Both the position numbers and the translations under genes were made by a program. From Steinernema hermaphroditum (lineage: Eukaryota > Nematoda > Chromadorea > Rhabditida > Steinernematidae), in the NCBI GenBank assembly GCA_030435675.1, contig CM059625.1, positions 9,176,001-9,240,000 of the forward strand: a DNA stretch of 64,000 nucleotides, written 5' to 3'. Of the stretch, positions 45,201 through 56,078 are shown in pieces (within the stretch, counting starts at the first letter, position 1; each line of letters begins with the position of its first letter). The notes beneath the pieces were generated by a model. The model was not told the origin of the DNA, ran no database searches, and worked only from the letters and a program-made list of their open reading frames with translations.

Positions 45201-47305
45201 ATTTGTGGCCTCACAACGGATTGGGGCTCGATTCAATGTGCGATCCAAAGGAATGGATATATAACTCTGAGAAACGTCTCCCGTGACAGAGCTCCGAGAT
45301 TGCTTTAACTGAAACGAAAAGTGATGACTCCTGTACACTTCATAGAATCTAATATGTATCGGACTACCACAACCACCATAAAAGATACATCTTGACATCA
45401 CGTCACTATATACTTGTTGCTAATTACCTTTCTCCACCTCAGTTTCACTTTGTGTCCAAACTTATAATGTTTCTTAACATGTTTCAATGGGAGATATCAT
45501 GTGAACAAAACACTCACCTTTTCAACTCCCCGATACCAGGACAGCGCCGCTAGTGGATTGCCGCCGTGCGACTCGCAGGTCAAATTTAGTCGTTCGCCTT
45601 CGAGCATCGGGCCGTGCTCAAACCCATAGACAAGTGGTTGCATTGGTGGTGCTAAAACACCATCTTTAGATGAAGCAGAGAGATGCTAGCGAAATTTACA
45701 TAAAATACGGATCACATGTTGTTTTGTCACCGTGCCTTCGCTGTTTCTAGCAGTACAATCTACAGTAATTTCGTGATTTCTCACAAGCTGATCGTGGAAA
45801 TCTATAACGATATAAAAATGAAAACTCGTTGCTTTGCCGTAAACAAACCAATAGTAAAGTTCGCAATCGTGACAATGCCATTACTAACCACTTCCTCGTG
45901 CTGTTCAGGTTCTTGAGAAGGAGAACCATTGACGGCAAAAGATATCCGCGATGCTGGGTTCGAAGGTCTATAAAACAGGAAGTCTAAGTGGAATACGATC
46001 TCAACCGACTTTGTGCGGCATGTCACAGTTGCGCGATCGCCTCTCCGAATGCTGGAATCTCCGTAGACGTCGACTCCGGGTGCAGGGAAGCTGACCTTCA
46101 GACGAACACTTCCCCTCAACGGTGCGACGTTGTGTCGGTTGTGAGACCGGCACTCGTACTCAGCACCGTTATCTTTGGGGTCGGCAATGAATGAGTACCT
46201 GTTGATAGTTTCCTGAAAACGATTGTCAAAAAGGACCCAGCATATAAAGCTGACTTGAGTCGATGAGTCGTAGTAGGATGGGCTTTCAATGTAGTGACGG
46301 TTGAAATACCAAGTCACGTTTGGAAGGGGATTTCCCCCAACAGCCGAGCACAACAGAGTTACATTTTGTCCGGCCCGAATATTTTCGCTATCGCCAACGA
46401 CAGAGATTCGCGGTCTCTCCGATGAATCTAGAACGAGGCGTATCATTAAATCTGGCCAAGAAGTCGAAAAAAACGAACAAAGAACGCTGAGTGAAACGCT
46501 GGCTCTCAAAGAGGTCAACGTCTGTGCATGTTCTGCCTGACATGTCAGCACCTTCTTGTGGTCGAGCCTCCTGAAATCCAAATTGAGAAATTGAAGACTC
46601 TTTGAAGAGTTTGAACATACGAAGGTTTCCAGTACAACGAGGAAAAAGAAGTCACAGTTTTGTTTAAATTATATTTTTCTAGATTAGAGTTGTTGTCGCT
46701 GATGAGTTTGCCATTTATGTACCACTCCGTCTTGGGGGCCGGTTTAACATTGGGCACAACACATGTGATGTTCACCGTTTGGTCCTCGGAGACTTCAATC
46801 ACATCGCCTTGTCGGTAGTTCATGAAATAAACGACCGAAGGCTTGACTGCAAGTGGATCTTTGTTTAAAGCCCAACAGAGCTCTAAAGTGACTTACCAAG
46901 GACATTGAGGTAGGCGGCCCCACGCATCGAACCTTCATCACTCCGCAACATCTGACACTCAAACTTCCCATCATCTTCTAATGTGATACGTTGGATCTTT
47001 AAATTCAGTTCGTCGGGTGTTTCTTTCTCGTAGCTGTAGCGTCCACCGTAACCGGCGAGAACGCCCGGTTCGTGGTGACCCAACAAAGTTCCCGCATTTG
47101 TTCTCCATTGGCTTTTTAGCGGGTTTCCGGACACTGATGTCGGCGCCGTGCACCGAAATGTCACATCGCTGCCGATGAGAACTGACGTATTTCGTGGAGC
47201 TTCCTTGAGTTCAAAAGAAGACGCAAAGGAAAGTAGTTGTAGGGAGTAGCAGATGGCGACGAACAGCAAAAAGAAGCATGGAGAACTACTGTTGCCGCCA
47301 CCCAT
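42286..47305 (-). CDS. syg-2: Nephrin / SYG-2-type immunoglobulin adhesion receptor
   Basis: Cell-surface receptor of the nephrin/hibris/SYG-2 class, whose partners are Kirre/SYG-1 proteins in synapse placement and myoblast or slit-diaphragm contacts. The chosen start, ATG at 47305, gives a signal peptide (MGGGNSSSPCFFLLFVAICY). An in-frame upstream ATG at 47620 would bury it. About eight or nine Ig domains follow. Ig1 contains SDVTFRC and EDDGKFECQMLR, Ig2 QTVNITCVVPNVKPAPKTEW, and later ones AGQNVTLLCSAVGGNPLP and NTGEDVELECVVEAF. One fibronectin type III domain precedes the membrane (PDLPFEITVANFTDESVAIS; GLPPGRTVLIQLRAMN). FN3 plus many Ig domains is the nephrin arrangement; the Kirre/SYG-1 class lacks FN3. 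The span FVLIIFAIALFLLLLVNCLL is followed by a cytoplasmic tail over three or more exons. The protein ends DGDLV, which fits a class III PDZ-binding end. Confidence 0.9.
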
Positions 47306-50300
47306 CCTGCATGGGCGGATCACAGTCTGCAATTTTCTCGAATCGTAGGATTTAACAATGGCATACAAGGCTAGGTAAATAACGACGAACATATCCGGAA
47401 CACGAATCACATCAATCTGAGTGCTTAACAACCGGCGATGTTCCGTCGCTTGTGTGATATCTATTAGAGAACAAATGCTCGAGGCACAGGAAATCGACAA
47501 AGACCTGAAAGAACAACAACTGACCCTCGGATGCTGCGAGGTTAATAACGAGTGCGGCCGACCTGCTGTCTGTGCCCGTTGACATACAGCCACCGGGACG
47601 GAAAACGGGGCCAGAAGCACGGAGACACACGGTTCCGAAAATAAGTTTAGATACCGTAATCGGAGAATTAAAAAAAACTTATAAGTTTTAAATAAGATGC
47701 ACCAGCTGTTGAAGGAAAAAAGGTGACGTGCGACAAACTGGTCACGGGCAACCCGGTGGAGAGGTAAATTTACAACGGCAACGAGTGCTGTAAAATGAAG
47801 CTGTTAGCGGTAAGAACTGCCCTGTGGGTAATAAGTGCGAACACTCAGCGCATTGATCCAAGGATGCCCTTTCTCGAAATTCCTTGTAACTCCTGCATCA
47901 ATCAAAAATCGAAAAAGTGTCTTCTATTAGGCGACACTTTCTCGCGAACTTAAGGGGATGAAAAACAAATGAACGGAGGAAGAACGCAATTATGTGAAAG
48001 CGAAGGAGTGCATGCAAGCTTTCAGTCACTGGACTGATAGACGGCTAATTACGATAGAGCAACCGACCGCTGCGAAGCAGGGCAAAAGCAGAGGTTGTTC
48101 GGTTGCCACCCGTGGTTCCGAACTCACGGATTAGCCTCATTTGGACACTGTAGACGGGCACCATGCACGCGGAGCTGACAGGGTGAGGCGCTAATGAGAG
48201 GCAGCTCAGCCCGTGCCCCTTGATGGTCACTGCAGGACATGCGCGTTTAGCTCATAAGTATCTCGGACATAACCAATAAACCAAATCTCATCGGCCAAAG
48301 GGCCAAATCTGCTCATCTCCGCTTATAATATTAATCAAAATTCAATAGACATCATGGTGTAGAGGGCCAGGCGGCACGGCCAAGCAGGCGGACGAGTCGC
48401 CAACAGCTTCAGCCAAATTGTTGACTCGTTTGCCCTCCATTAACACTTCCTTGCAAAAACCAAATGCAAATTTAGCTGACAAATCACGAATCGCGTGAAA
48501 GACATTCTCGGTCGGTTTCTTAACGCCGTGCACCACTCAACAAGTTGGTCGCCACAGAACAAAGTGCTTTGTGGCCACAAGATTACCCAAAGTTATTACA
48601 AATCAACGGTCAACTCAAAAAGCTTATGCGCGAGATGGCCACTGAATCGAACGCAAAGTACGCGTGCCCGCGCCTCGCTTGAGTGACCTGTCAAGAATCC
48701 GAGAGCCATAACAGTTCAGTGAATCTCTTCATTTACTGAATAGACACAGCGTTGAGGAGTGATGGATTATGTCGCAATATATCCGTCGCAGTGCGCCAGA
48801 AGTGGTCAATTGGCAGAAAATAACGGTGCTATCGTATCAGATAGCAGAGAGGCCAAGAATCGACACAAGAAGCGGTAGCCCTTAAGCGATCAAATGAAAG
48901 GAAGCGGGCCGCAATAACACCATCTACAGAAGGCCGACGGTAGGTCCGGTCACACACCGTCGTGTCCACCGTGCCTAATCCTCAGGGACAACGGGTGCTC
49001 AGTGGCCCCAACTATTCAGCCTAATCCCATTGTGAGCTGCTGCGGCGCGCCAACTCTCACCGGCCGTCGCGCTGTTGTGATCCAGATTGACCCCACAGGA
49101 TAGGAAGCGGCTTTTACCGCAGTAAAGGGGTGTGAAACGACTGCTGACACCGGACATAGTTGGCATATGGCCGACAGTGGTGTTCACGGCCACTTAGAGG
49201 CCATCAAGCGCGGGGAATCATAATCGTATTGACCGCAACTCACACGCGAAACAAAACCTGCGACCATCTCAAATGTCATGCGCTCGCACTTTCGAACCAA
49301 ATGAGGTCGCTAAAACAGAAGATGGCTGCTTAGATCAAGTTGCGCCATAGCCGACCCTCCGCCAGCAGTCTCGGCTGCTGGTCCTTTGACTTTGAGGGGA
49401 GTGTGGCCGCGAAAACGGCTCCTCTGCAACAACAGAAATCGTAATAAATATTCCCGTAAGCTGGTCGGGCAAAAAATGGTGACAGTCCAGGCAGGGCTAA
49501 TGATAATAGGCTGGGAACAGCCACACTCGCCAGGCTCCGCTCGGAGTTTTTCTTTTTTGTCCCTTGAGTAATTGAGTCTGATGGTAACGTTTTGAACCAC
49601 ATTCAGCTTTTTGGCCCTTAACGAGCCAGAAATGAAAACAGCAAACAAGAGCGATGATAATATCAGCATGACTATTCCTCGGAGATCCGAACAATTATCG
49701 GCGCCTCAATCCATTTTTTATTGTTTACGACAATCATTGGACTCACTCTCGGCTCTCGGATACCTCCACTTTCACTTTGTCAACCAAATTAATGAGCCCT
49801 CAGTTTGAAGGCGACCGATAAAAGTACCGTTGGCGTACGCACTTGGTTCTCAATGATGAGCGCATCCATTAATTTTAGTTTTTTGTATCACCAGCCGCAA
49901 TTACGAAACGCAAATAAAGTGAACGGGCTTCCGAGTTAAACGTTCCCTAGGTCTCTCGATATCACACTTTAAGTAATAGGGAAAATTTCGACCATCTGTA
50001 GTCATCCGCGAATGCTGAATTGGAGGGCTCAAAGCTTCTGCGGAGATGAGCCGCTCAGAAGTGAAAATGAGGGCAATTCCAACCAAACTCTGCATACTTA
50101 ACTAAAACGAATCGGTAATGAGAGCCCTTTAGGAGAGTTTTGAACATTCTAACGTTCAAAGCGGATCTCCCTCTTTGTAACAATCGCAAACTTCCATTCC
50201 TTCCATTCACTTACAATATTGATGTTCATGGAAAAAAAAAGCCGCAGGAACTACATGAAATAAATTGCAGTTGCGCCCCAGCACCCAAAATAGCCAGGTC

Positions 50301-52169
50301 TCCAAGCTTTCTTCGCCTCCGGCTTTCGATATTTGATATGTGCATAGGTGTTATTGATACTATGTACGGAAGCAATATGAATGGAATTGGCGTCAATTGT
50401 TCGCGCGCGTCGTGCACCATTTAAGCGATTACGTTGCATTTGCGATTGGACCAAAGAGCGCAACTCGCAGCTGCATAACAATGATACTCTTTCGTACGCA
50501 AAGTTCAACAGAGGGTTCGGCGGAACAGCAAAGTGCGAAAGACAAAAGAAAGAACAGGTTGGGGTAGGGCACAGCCTGGCCATATCCGGCGCCTATCGCT
50601 TGACGTTTGTTTCGCGTGTGACCAATAGCCAACAATAAATCTTCAGACGCTCCCGCCTAAAGTCCGCGCCGTCCGAGTTTGATATGTCCAAAGTGAATAC
50701 AAGAGTAAAACAAGCGAAAGCAAAGACATGAGGGCGCGGGCACTTCCCAAGGGGAATAGCGCATTCTCTTTTAATTCTTGGTGCCAATTCAGCGATCGGC
50801 GGTAGTCTTTTGCACATCCTACAAACGGCACGCTGGAGATTCCAAAAGGATGAGGTTTAAACGGCAACATCGAGGAGCATTTCCAAGTAGACGGCACCAA
50901 TAGATTGGATACCAAGCTGTCTTATTCGCGAGTAAACTAATTACGTAATGATCGCCGCTGTATCGACGCTCTATCTAATTTCCGATCTACATCAATTGCT
51001 TACAAGTCGTCCGCTGGAAACATCGTCATTAGTGTGGTAATTGCCGCGATCAAATAACATGAATCCGCGTGTCTTTGAGTCGAAGCACTGCGACATCCCC
51101 AAGGAAGGCCTTCTGGGTAATTCTCATATAGCAATTACTCCTGCCTTAAACAATTTTATGTGCATTTGGATATGTCAAATTTTTGGAGCCAATTAGCCAC
51201 TCAGGCACATTGAATGCGTTTGGGGACATTTTTGGGTTTCACACTCTGAATAAGCTGCAATTAACGCCGAAATTACTGAGATTGATACTTACTTTCACAT
51301 CTTTCTTCGTTTTCACATATCCCAGAGCACACCCCAATAAAATTTATTCTAAGGCATTGAAATGTACATCCTCTGTATACCGGATTGTACGATGCATAAG
51401 GTTTCTTGTTTCTGCGGCTGCCAATCGACTACAATGCTTTATTTTTACATTGTTGCTAAAAATAGAGCACGTGCTCCATATCTACAGTGCGAGCGACCTC
51501 GTAATTATGCACGAACGGAACCTGCACAGCACCGTTAGTAGTTCCATGAATGCCCGCATCCCAGTACATATATTCAAAACATTTTCCGATGAACTCTCTG
51601 AAATATGCTAAAATCTTGTATTTGGCTATCTGCCTGGTGGTTGGCCGGAGTAATCGTGAGCGCCAAACTGCCGCTAATCTGCTGTTTTCAACTGTTTTCA
51701 ACTTTCAACTCAATTCTCACATATACCCGATCTTATCGACAATTCGGTTCGGCTGGTATGCTTCATCTAAATTGCGAGTCGAGCGCTTTTTCGCGTTTTC
51801 AGGTGCCACACAAAGGAAGTCAATTCATAAAATGTGCACAAACTGGCGACCGTAATGGTCGGTCCCAACACGATCACCCTGAGCGCTCGCTTATGGCAAC
51901 ATGGTCCTTCATTTGATTACGACATTTGGATTGTTTTCGCGCGCTTCTGTTACGATAATTGTTTTGCCTGAATAGTTTTTATTTATCGCACATTTCGCAA
52001 CCGCAGTGTTGGTCATGCACCAAAGATACAGCAAACGTTTAAGAGACAGCCACCTTCGATCGTGACAGCCACGCGCTTCCGAACGGAACAGTTCCATTGC
52101 TTGAGAAAGTAGTAAATGCTCAAAGTGAAGACCGTGTTTTCATGTGCTTTTAGACTTTAATGCGTACTC
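47306..52169. other. Gene-poor intergenic region
   Basis: About 4.9 kb. I see no homologous exon on either strand; open frames stay under ~145 codons and overlap on both strands without coding features. It includes one copy of a 65-bp dispersed repeat (51247-51311). The last bases (CTTTTAG before 52153) form an acceptor used by the NELF-A message. Confidence 0.55.
51247..51311 (+). repeat. 65-bp dispersed repeat, copy 1
   Basis: Begins TGAATAAGCTGCAATTAACG and ends CTTTCTTCGTT. It matches 54577-54641 at 62 of 65 positions in the same orientation. Flanks are unrelated. I see no target duplication or terminal inverted repeat. Confidence 0.85.
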
Positions 52170-54022
52170 ATGAGCATCGGCACAGTGCAAGGATCTCAGC
52201 TTATCGAGCAAGATCTTGTGAAATGGATCGAAGTGAAGCTCGGAGATACGACCGAGTTATGGTCGGGCTCAGTCGCAGCGTCGTTGATGACCAAGGAAAT
52301 GCTCACTGAGTTGGAGACATGTTTCCAAGAGCTCGACAATCACGTAAAGCTCAAACTGATTCTAGCAATACCCCATTTGTCGCACAGACTTCTTCACTTA
52401 GTTCGTGGGCCCTCGGACTCTCATGTACCTAATGTGCACCATTTAGTACCGTGCACCTCTCGAACGCCTCATTACCCAAGCATGCCGAGATGCCGACGAG
52501 TGGGTCGAGGCAACTGCCGATATGTACCATTCAGTATTTGAACATGGGTCGATAAGCATTCCAAAAAGTGAAAAGGATCTCTTTAACAAAACTATCACCA
52601 ATTTCGAGCAACTTGGTGAGTAATGTGTTGAGTTCACTCGTTCAAGCAGAAAGACGTTTCAGCACAATATGGATCGTGTGCCGTCAACGATTCATTAAGG
52701 CTCCTGCCCCACGAATCAGCCTACATGACACACTTTGCTATTCGCGTACGTCCCTTCTTGAATAAATGTACTCAAAGTAGCTTTTCGTTCAGACATCATA
52801 TGGTTGTCCGGAACGACCAATTACTAATCACTTCCACCTGAAGCGCAAACCGAAGTCCACTCAGATGTTGGAAGACGTATCAAGAGGTAAATTACACCCT
52901 CAAGCACTTCTATGAGTTCTGTAGCCTTCAACGCTTTGGGAGACCTTATCGCAAAGGGCAAAAGCAACGGCGTCCTCTCCACATTCCCGCTGCGAATGCG
53001 GAGCACCGCCCGAAAGCCGAACAACAACTGTAAGTTGAATGAATATTGACCGCTTTGTGAAGGACGAACTCTTCAGTACCGATGAAGGGCATACGAACTG
53101 TTAGCGCTTGCAAGCAGTCTGCAGGCTTTTCGAACGAACCGCGAAAGTTCGCGCGTCCGTTGATGAAACGCGAAGGAGGAGCCAAACTTTTGGAGCTCGA
53201 CGAAATCCCACAGCCGATTATGAAAAGAAGACGCCGGGGAACAGAAATCGAGGAGAAGAAACCAAAGATGGAGGCAGCGAAAAAGAGACGCGAATCAGAA
53301 AGTTTATCATCTCCGACAGGCGTCACAATTTCATCGCCAAGTACATCTCAAGCAACAGTACCGCCTACTCAGGGCACAGGCAAAGACAACGCTGAAACGC
53401 CAGCGTCCGAAAAGAAGGATCCAACGCCTGAGACGCTCATCAGCCCAGCAGTTATCCCTTCCACAGAGGAAGACAAGAAGCCCAGCGAAGAACGGCAAAC
53501 GAAGGCGAAGCGCGTCGAATCGCAGGTTGCGAAGTCGTTTCTCAGCTTTTCATCAAAATTGTTCTTCAGAATTCAGACAGCGTTATACCAGAGGTCGATC
53601 CCATCGTTCAATATTGCGAAGATCTGTACAGATCATCCAACCGTCTTGACCAGAACGGTTACTTCGCTATTTTATCGTTTATGCGTGGAAATAGAGGTAG
53701 GAATAGAATGTGATGAACAAACTCATAATATAAGCCACACCTTTACAGTACCACATCCATCTGTTCCTACTACCGAGTCTATCGGAACAGTTAAACTAAC
53801 CGAATCCAGAGAATCACTGAAACAGGCGGACGGCTCAACAAAGTTTATGCTTGTAGAAACGATATTTGAGGTACCGAGCGCTTCCTGTCACTGCAGCAAT
53901 AGCGAACCTTTCAGATGGATTACAAACGAGGCGAATGGAAGCGGCTCCGCAAAGTTCGTCCACTGCGTGAAGATGAAATTAATGGAGGTTCTCACAGTCT
54001 AGTCTCAGAGGCGCACGTTTGA
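52170..54022 (+). CDS. NELFA: Negative elongation factor A (NELF-A)
   Basis: Subunit of the NELF complex, which with DSIF pauses RNA polymerase II near promoters. Nine exons: 52170-52400, 52447-52615, 52654-52745, 52793-52886, 52925-53029, 53077-53525, 53570-53696, 53749-53870, 53915-54022. They give 498 residues (human has 528). The N-terminal domain shows LVKWIEVKLGDTTELWSGS...VKLKLILAIPHLSHR and RDADEWVEATADMY. The diagnostic HFHLKRKPKSTQML matches human HFQLKRKPKSATL. Then come LPMKGIRTV, a GGAKLLELDEI segment followed by KRRRRGTEIEEKK, a low-complexity middle, and EDLYRSSNRLDQNGYFAILSF. The C-terminal block is VKLTESRESLKQADGSTKFM, then LVETIFE|MDYKRGEWKRLRKVRPL. The last join uses intron 53871-53914; reading through it would give an unrelated tail. 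Two introns are only 38 bases. A TTTTAG acceptor 18 bases before the ATG fits trans-splicing. Confidence 0.93.
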
Positions 54023-54456
54023 TTCTATAGATATCATCTAGTTGCAACGATCGCATCGTCCTTGTAAAGATTGTACATAAACGAACTTTTTCAAATTAAA
54101 CCGTTCCCAGGTGTTGACTGTGTTTACGCGCCATCGTTAGCCAGTCATTGTTACTAGAACAATGAAAATGAGAAAGATTATGACGGTTGGTCTGAAATGT
54201 CGTTGGCAGTGTTTATTGAAGGTGCTGTTCCGTGGTTCCGTCTGGCATTTCTTTTGTTTGCCGAAGATATTGCTCCGCGTCTCCTCAACCTCTTTCCCAT
54301 CACACAATTCGTGAAATAAATAATTAAAAGAGTTCGGCATGCAATCTCGGCCGAATGCCTTAGGCTGAACAAAAAATTAATTAACTGGCATTGGAGCAGG
54401 CGCTCCTCCTACGGATTATGGAGTCGATGTTGTTGGTACCCAGAGGCCCAGTTAGT

Positions 54457-54484
54457 CACGCTCCGTTTGGGCAAGCGGAGCGTG
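54457..54484. repeat. Hairpin with 12-bp stem and 4-base loop
   Basis: CACGCTCCGTTT, loop GGGC, AAGCGGAGCGTG. All stem positions pair, with one G-T wobble. It is GC-rich in an otherwise mixed region. It could be a structured RNA element, a regulator binding site or a mobile-element end. The arms are too short for a typical miRNA precursor. Confidence 0.75.
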
Positions 54485-54576
54485 TCCATGGAAACAACGG
54501 TAATCCAAGCGTGTAAGCAAGCAACCTTCGGCAAGCCCTACCGCGCTGTGCGGCACACTTCCCCGCCGCCGTCCTT

Positions 54577-54641
54577 TGAATAAGCTGCAATTAACGCCGA
54601 AATTACTGAGATTGATATTTACTTTCGCACCTTTCTTCGTT
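54577..54641 (+). repeat. 65-bp dispersed repeat, copy 2
   Basis: Differs from 51247-51311 at three positions, all transitions (C/T, A/G, T/C). It ends 78 bases before the WDR54 start codon, in the presumed promoter. Confidence 0.85.
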
Positions 54642-54719
54642 CTCTTGTGCAAAGCGACGATAATATGCGAGATTGATTGCTGCGAGGACATTTCAGATTC
54701 CCCGCCGTGCAGCTAAAAC

Positions 54720-56078
54720 ATGTACGAGCTGAGCCGAACAGTAGATCTTGAAACGAGCACCTCTTGCACAACGAACAATCTCTCGACATATTATTGTGAG
54801 GAGAACAGCACGACTTACGCATGCGTCGCCTATCGCAATCAGGTTCGTTCGAGCACAAATCAAAACGGTACCGACGTTGCGGTTAGGTCAACATCGTGAA
54901 ATGGGAAACAAAAGAGACAAAGGGAACGAAAGCTCATGGCGAAATATTAGAAATCAAGCCGGAAGGTGACTCGAAGCGAGCGACCGTTGTAGTTCAGGCC
55001 AAACTTTGTCCCGTCACTCAACGAACGTTTCCTCTACTCGTTGTCGGATGCACAACGCACGTAGCTGTAATTGTACCCCTTAGTGAATGTTTCCATTTGT
55101 GGCTTTTCAGATCTATGACCCTTTAACTAAAAAGCTTTTATGTAGTACCAGCATCCGTGAGGTTTGTCGATGTCGGGAAGCACAAAGAAAAGTCAATTTC
55201 AGTCAAAACAAACAGCTAAAGTTCATTTTGCCTGTGGAATATCATTTGTCGAAAGCACCGTTTTCGCCGGTAAGCTCTTCTATGCGGTGTGACCTTAAAC
55301 TTCGTTTCCGCACACTTCAGGCACGTCGTCAGGGGAAATTCTCGTGTTCAACTGCAGCGGCGAAGCCATCGTTCAGCACAAAACAACGCTTACCGTATAA
55401 CTCTTTTCGAAATTCTGCCCTCATCTCATTTGCAGACTCACTCCGCCCCTATCACAGACATCGCCACTTGCATATTTGACTCGCTGACATGCTCCAGCGA
55501 TGCCACAGGACTTGTCGTTGTATGGAGCAAAAATCAAAAAGTTTCTAAACAGATAAGCACAAAGTACCATAGCAAGTCTTATTTGCTCTCACTTCAACTA
55601 TTTAGTCAAAGCATATCCTGCCTGAATGTTCTGAGAAAACATGCCATATGCGGCACCCATTTCGGGCAGGTGCTCTTCTACTCGACTCAGACCGGGGAAC
55701 TGATGGCCGAGGTAAGCGCTCACGCGCGGCCTGTATATTCGATTTCCGTTGCACCTGAGTCCGCCTATGTAAGTATTGGAATGCAATGCAATTGAATGTG
55801 GTCATGCTTAGGTACTCACTGCCAGCGAGGACACGTTTGTTCGCGTGTGGAAGCTGCACACACGCAAGCCTGAGCCGTTCCAGGTAACAGACGGGCGAAC
55901 TTATTCGATGACGTTGATGTTTATGCGCAGGTCGAATGGCGCTTTTCAATATCGGTTGCCGATTTCCCCATTGTTGGGGCGCAGTTCACAAACGGACGAG
56001 GAAGTCAATTTGCAATCTCAGCCTACGACTTCAACAAGATCAACGTTTTTCGAATTGCGAAGAAAACTACCCAGTAAG
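54720..56078 (+). CDS. WDR54: WD-repeat protein WDR54
   Basis: Nine exons: 54720-54842, 54887-55066, 55111-55161, 55203-55269, 55321-55394, 55436-55563, 55606-55768, 55812-55883, 55932-56078. They give 334 residues, the same length as human WDR54 as I recall it. The N-terminus (ELSRTVDL...CTTNNLSTYY) is that of the family. WD repeats follow: VHFACGISFVESTVFAGTSSG then EILVFN; ITDIATCIF...GLVVVWS; HFGQVLFYSTQTGELMAEVS; HARPVYSISVAPESAYVLTA then SEDTFVRVWKL. The last blade is FPIVGAQFTNGRGSQFAIS then AYDFNKINVF. The protein is predicted to be a cytoplasmic beta-propeller. The human protein has been linked to growth-factor signalling, but its molecular role is poorly defined. AATAAA lies ~96 bases after the stop. 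Confidence 0.92.

Larger units (their letters stand above)
54023..54719. other. Intergenic region NELF-A / WDR54
   Basis: Contains the NELF-A 3' flank, a strong hairpin, and a 65-bp repeat copy just upstream of WDR54 (both listed separately). No gene is supported. Confidence 0.55.

Noticed and set aside
53870..54002. Read-through C-terminus of NELF-A (VPSASCHCSNS...)
   Set aside because: It ignores intron 53871-53914. Splicing gives MDYKRGEWKRLRKV, which matches the conserved NELF-A end.
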